DNA of 64,000 nucleotides. Origin: Saprospiraceae bacterium (GTDB taxonomy: Bacteria; Bacteroidota; Bacteroidia; Chitinophagales; Saprospiraceae). The stretch lies in NCBI GenBank assembly GCA_020629035.1, contig JAHDEC010000012.1, forward strand, positions 1 through 64,000. Direction: 5' to 3'. The position numbers were made by a program, and so were the translations under genes. Positions 60,791 to 64,000 of this stretch are shown one piece after another. Each line of letters starts with the position of its first letter. The first letter of the stretch is position 1. The notes under the pieces were generated by a model, which saw nothing but the letters and a program-made list of their open reading frames with translations, made no database searches and was not told the origin of the DNA.

Positions 60791-61915
60791 ATGAACGACC
60801 TTGATCTAATCAAACAATCTGCAAGAGAATTTGCAGAAAAGCACATTCGACCAAATGTAATGAAGTGGGATGAATCTCAGGAGTTTCCCATTGATTTAAT
60901 GAGGGCTTTGGGCGAACAAGGGTTCTTAGGAGTTCTTGTTCCTGAAGAATATGGTGGAGCAAACTTAGGTTACCATGCCTACATTACCATCATAGACGAA
61001 ATTGCTCAAGTTTGTGGGTCAATAGGTCTATCAGTAGCTGCTCACAATTCGCTTTGTACCAATCATATCCTAAGTTTTGGTACTGAAGCGATTAAACAAA
61101 AGTATTTACCAAAGTTGGCCTCCGGCGAATACATAGGTGCTTGGGGACTAACTGAAGCAAATACGGGTAGCGATGCTTTAAGGATGACTTGTGTAGCCGA
61201 AGACAAAGGTGATCACTACCTACTCAATGGCGCAAAAAACTGGATCACCCATGGTATCTCAGGCGATGTGGCGGTTGTACTTGCAAGAACAGGCGATTTG
61301 CTCGATAGTCGAGGAATTACTGCTTTTGTTGTCGAGCGAGGCACTCCTGGTTTTTCGGGTGGAAAGAAGGAAAACAAATTGGGTATGCGCGCATCTGAAA
61401 CAGCTGAAATGATTTTCGATCAAGTTAAAGTTCCAAAAGAAAATGTATTGGGTAATGTCGGAGAAGGATTTATCCAAGCAATGAAAATATTAGATGGTGG
61501 CCGCATAAGTATTGCGGCCCTATCTATTGGAATTGCTAGAGGTGCCTATAAAGCAGCGCTTCGCTATGCACAGGAGCGTGAACAATTTGGAAAACCCATT
61601 GCAAGATTCCAAGCCATAGCTTTTAAGCTAGCTGATATGGCCACAAAAATCGAAGCTTCTGAGCTATTAACTCGTCAAGCTGCCGATTTAAAAATGGCTG
61701 GTGAAAAAATGACGAAGGAGTCAGCTATGGCTAAATATTTTGCTTCAGAGACAGCGGTAGAAGTTTCTACTGATGCTGTGCAAATATTTGGAGGCTATGG
61801 TTATACCAAAGATTTCCCTGTCGAAAAGTTTTATAGAGATTCAAAACTTTGTACTATAGGCGAAGGGACATCAGAAATTCAAAAACTAGTGATCTCCCGA
61901 AATATTCTTGACTAG
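60791..61915 (+). CDS. Acyl-CoA dehydrogenase
   Basis: The 374-residue flavoprotein matches the acyl-CoA dehydrogenase family in length. It shows AWGLTEANTGSDA and NWITHGISGDV (FAD and substrate contacts), GGRISIAALSIGIARGA, AQEREQFGKPIARFQAI and the end DAVQIFGGYGYTKDFPVEK ... YRDSKLCTIGEGTSEIQ, where Glu of EGTSEIQ is the usual catalytic base for short- and medium-chain types. It introduces the 2,3 double bond in beta-oxidation or branched-chain acid breakdown. The last 30 bases overlap the opposite NUDIX gene. Confidence 0.94.
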   Translation: MNDLDLIKQSAREFAEKHIRPNVMKWDESQEFPIDLMRALGEQGFLGVLVPEEYGGANLGYHAYITIIDEIAQVCGSIGLSVAAHNSLCTNHILSFGTEAIKQKYLPKLASGEYIGAWGLTEANTGSDALRMTCVAEDKGDHYLLNGAKNWITHGISGDVAVVLARTGDLLDSRGITAFVVERGTPGFSGGKKENKLGMRASETAEMIFDQVKVPKENVLGNVGEGFIQAMKILDGGRISIAALSIGIARGAYKAALRYAQEREQFGKPIARFQAIAFKLADMATKIEASELLTRQAADLKMAGEKMTKESAMAKYFASETAVEVSTDAVQIFGGYGYTKDFPVEKFYRDSKLCTIGEGTSEIQKLVISRNILD

Positions 61916-62542
61916 AGATTCTTCATAGGCTTTGAGCACGTGTTTTAGATTTGAATAGAGAATACTGCTATGCTTTTTGAGCATTTCGGAGGGTTCCATC
62001 CACTCTACCCTTTCAATGCCTTCTTCTGCTTGAGGGGTAGCTTGCTGGTTATTAGTTTTCATCAAATACCAATGACTTTTCTTGATGGCCCTAACACCTG
62101 ACTTGGTTTTATAAGTATGTTTGGTCTTGCATAGTTTGTAAAATATTTCTAAATTATTTACTCCAGTTTCCTCTGCGACTTCACGTAAAGCAGCCTCGCG
62201 TTTACTTTCTTTGGATTCAAGTTTTCCTTTGGGCAAATCCCAAAATCCTCTTTTGTAAATAAACAAAACTTCATTAAGATCATTAACTACCAAACCTCCA
62301 GCAGCCACAACCGTTTTATAGAGTGATTTAAAACTTTGCTTTAATTCATCAAATAATGGATAATGGATTATGACCACTCCACTATCATTAGATTTCTCAA
62401 GCATGTCTATGTAATGTAATAGAAATTTTTGCTTTCCTGGATAGCGATATATCTTATTGGTAGGATACAAACTCAAGGTTTGTTCAAGTTTTGTAGAATC
62501 TTCCAAAACCAAGAGAGTGCTATTTATATAGATTTTGTACAT
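61886..62542 (-). CDS. NUDIX hydrolase
   Basis: The 218-residue protein contains the Nudix box GKLESKESKREAALREVAEE followed by TGV at about residues 106-128, with the Mg2+-binding REVAEE. A preceding GFWDLPKGK is typical of diphosphate hydrolases. The first 80 residues form an extra N-terminal domain seen in some Bacteroidota members. The substrate cannot be told. I use the ATG at 62542; a GTG three codons upstream is possible. It is divergent from pyrE with 35 bases between, and its 3' end overlaps the acyl-CoA dehydrogenase gene. Confidence 0.9.
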   Translation of the reverse strand: MYKIYINSTLLVLEDSTKLEQTLSLYPTNKIYRYPGKQKFLLHYIDMLEKSNDSGVVIIHYPLFDELKQSFKSLYKTVVAAGGLVVNDLNEVLFIYKRGFWDLPKGKLESKESKREAALREVAEETGVNNLEIFYKLCKTKHTYKTKSGVRAIKKSHWYLMKTNNQQATPQAEEGIERVEWMEPSEMLKKHSSILYSNLKHVLKAYEESLVKNISGDH

Positions 62543-62545
62543 TTG
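62538..62545 (+). promoter_or_regulatory. Candidate -7 element for pyrE
   Basis: TACATTTG matches TAnnTTTG and lies 33 bases before the pyrE ATG. It overlaps the start codon of the opposite NUDIX gene, so transcription of one may interfere with the other. No TTG stands at the usual -33 distance. Confidence 0.4.
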
Positions 62546-62577
62546 CGACACTTGAAAGAAAAAACTAATATTACCTA

Positions 62578-63195
62578 ATGTCTTTAGTAGCTTCTGAAAT
62601 TGCTGAAAAGCTATTGCAAATTAAAGCAATAAAATTAAGTCCACAAAAACCCTTCATTTGGGCATCAGGCAAAGAGTCTCCAATCTATTGTGACAATCGA
62701 ATTTCTTTATCTTATCCTAAGGTAAGATCTTATATCATTAAGTCATTTGTAGAAACGATAAAAGATCAATTTAGTCAAACAGAAGCCATCATTGGAGTAG
62801 CTACAGCCGGAATACCACATGGTGCATTGATTGCAGATGCCCTTGAGTTACCTTTTGCGTATGTAAGATCTAAAGCTAAAGCCCATGGAAGACAAAATCT
62901 CATCGAGGGAGAGATTAAAGCAGCATCGAAGGTGCTTCTGATAGAGGATCTTATTTCCACAGGTGGCAGCAGCATGAAGGCTGTGCACGCCTTACGTGAA
63001 GCAGGACACGAAGTATTAGGAGTTTTAGCTATATTCGAGTACGGTTTCAAGCAAGCAGCTATGCTTTTTGAAAAAGAACAATGCGAATACCAAACTTTGA
63101 GTAATTATGACACATTAATCGAAGAGGCGGTAAAATTAAATTATGTATCAGAGGAAGAACTACTTTTTTTACAAAATTGGAAGTCTTCCAGCTAA
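62578..63195 (+). CDS. pyrE: Orotate phosphoribosyltransferase
   Basis: The 205-residue enzyme has FIWASGKESPIYCDNRIS, AIIGVATAGIPHGALIAD, a YVRSKAKAHGRQNLIEG loop and the PRPP-binding motif KVLLIEDLISTGGSSMKA. It converts orotate and PRPP to orotidine 5'-phosphate in pyrimidine synthesis. Length and motif spacing match single-domain PyrE. It is followed after 18 bases by an M42 aminopeptidase gene. Confidence 0.95.
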   Translation: MSLVASEIAEKLLQIKAIKLSPQKPFIWASGKESPIYCDNRISLSYPKVRSYIIKSFVETIKDQFSQTEAIIGVATAGIPHGALIADALELPFAYVRSKAKAHGRQNLIEGEIKAASKVLLIEDLISTGGSSMKAVHALREAGHEVLGVLAIFEYGFKQAAMLFEKEQCEYQTLSNYDTLIEEAVKLNYVSEEELLFLQNWKSSS

Positions 63196-63213
63196 ATAAT
63201 AGCTTAAATAACT

Positions 63214-64000
63214 ATGAGTATTTTCACAAAAGAATCTAAAGTATTTCTTGAAAAATATTTTACTAACTCTTCGCCAACAGGATTTGAGACCTCTGGTCAA
63301 AAGATATGGCTAGATTATCTCAAACCATTTGTGGACGAGATCCATTCAGATCGTTATGGTTCTGCTTATGGTGTCATTAACCCGGGGCAAGAAATGAAAG
63401 TAGTTATAGAAGCTCATGCAGATGAAATTGCCTGGTTTGTAAATTATATAACAGACGATGGCTTTATATATGTTATTCGTAATGGAGGAAGCGATCATAT
63501 TATTGCACCAAGTAAGCGAGTAAATATACACACCAAAAAAGGTGTTGTAAAAGGAGCGTTTGGCTGGCCAGCCATCCATACGAGAAGAGGAGATAAAGCT
63601 AAATTATCTCCAAAACTAGAAAACATCTTTATTGATGTTGGAGCAAAAGATAAAGATGAAATTAAAGAGATGGGTATCCATGTTGGATGCGTTATTACTT
63701 TTGAAGATAAGCTCATTACGCTAAATGACAAATATTATGCAGGAAGAGCTCTCGATAATAAAATGGGAGGTTTTTGCATAGCAGAAGTTGCCAGAAAACT
63801 GAAAGCTAAGAAAGTTAAACTACCTTATAGTTTATATGTGGTCAATGCCGTACAAGAAGAAATAGGATTACGAGGTGCAGAAATGATTACCCAAACAATA
63901 AAACCCGATGTAGCCATTGTCACTGATGTGACTCATGATACATCGACACCGATGATTGATAAAAAGATTCAGGGGGATGTAAAATGTGGTCTTGGCCCAT
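63214..64000 (+). CDS. M42 family metallo-aminopeptidase (5' part)
   Basis: The ATG at 63214 opens a frame that runs off the window, so about 262 residues are visible. Motifs of M42/M18-type aminopeptidases are present: FTNSSPTGFETSGQKIWLDY, VVIEAHADEIAWFV with the first metal His and the Asp of HADE, GRALDNKMGGFCIAEVA with the bridging Asp, and VNAVQEEIGLRGAEM with the catalytic Glu pair, then VTDVTHDTSTP. It should release N-terminal residues from peptides in the cytoplasm. The C-terminal metal ligand lies beyond the window. Confidence 0.92.
   Translation, partial: MSIFTKESKVFLEKYFTNSSPTGFETSGQKIWLDYLKPFVDEIHSDRYGSAYGVINPGQEMKVVIEAHADEIAWFVNYITDDGFIYVIRNGGSDHIIAPSKRVNIHTKKGVVKGAFGWPAIHTRRGDKAKLSPKLENIFIDVGAKDKDEIKEMGIHVGCVITFEDKLITLNDKYYAGRALDNKMGGFCIAEVARKLKAKKVKLPYSLYVVNAVQEEIGLRGAEMITQTIKPDVAIVTDVTHDTSTPMIDKKIQGDVKCGLGP

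Noticed and set aside
1-64000. Mobile elements, phage genes, CRISPR arrays, tRNA or rRNA genes
   Set aside because: No transposase, integrase, regular repeat-spacer array or cloverleaf was found by reading. The decayed island has no recognisable insertion sequence ends.

Overview
The window comes from an AT-rich member of the Bacteroidota. Direct support: type IX secretion (Por) C-terminal sorting domains on at least three proteins, many lipoproteins with short lipoboxes, a TonB receptor with a carboxypeptidase-like N-terminal domain, an ECF sigma factor followed by an anti-sigma-like gene, and several upstream elements of the form TAnnTTTG, the -7 element of this phylum. The gene content would suit a Saprospiria-like marine or aquatic heterotroph, but the family-level placement is inference. 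No rRNA, tRNA, CRISPR array, transposase or phage gene was seen.

Layout. 0-9.6 kb: end of a secreted metal-binding-repeat protein, a membrane protein, an outer-membrane protein with a di-heme peroxidase and an SRPBCC protein, then a minus-strand lipoprotein / ECF sigma / anti-sigma-like cluster, a membrane protein and a TonB receptor. 9.7-15.3 kb: a very large T9SS protein, an aldo/keto reductase and a GH16 glucanase-like lipoprotein. 15.4-19.8 kb: a minus-strand molybdenum hydroxylase operon (di-heme cytochrome, 2Fe-2S subunit, Tat-exported Mo subunit, XdhC). 19.9-27.6 kb: mostly housekeeping genes (branched-chain aminotransferase, RdgB, UbiA, DUF1573, PolX) plus unknowns. 27.7-30.7 kb: a compact three-gene operon that pairs a helicase-like protein lacking recognisable catalytic motifs with a small PD-(D/E)xK protein. 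30.7-36.2 kb: aspartate kinase diverging from a Na+-pumping biotin-dependent decarboxylase (OadGAB) and an AlkD-like protein. 36.2-38.0 kb: a LytS/LytTR two-component pair, followed at once by two 21-bp direct repeats that look like its operator.

38.0-46.5 kb is a decaying accessory region. Intact genes (PfpI/DJ-1, sulfatase, lipoprotein, alpha/beta hydrolase) alternate with broken ones: a small secreted protein with a stop at codon 2, a truncated barrel, a frameshifted barrel gene, a Crp/Fnr regulator with two frameshifts and a stop, and a deleted second copy of the hydrolase that ends in what looks like a dispersed repeat.

46.5-64 kb is again stable: peptidase T, a flavodoxin-like reductase, a second giant T9SS protein paralogous to the one at 9.7 kb, a sugar nucleotidyltransferase, a second di-heme peroxidase, an HU-CCDC81/SPOR envelope protein, an OmpR-type two-component pair, AlkD, RarA, an acyl-CoA dehydrogenase, a NUDIX hydrolase, PyrE and the start of an M42 aminopeptidase. 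Several convergent pairs overlap at their 3' ends; elsewhere strong hairpin terminators separate units.
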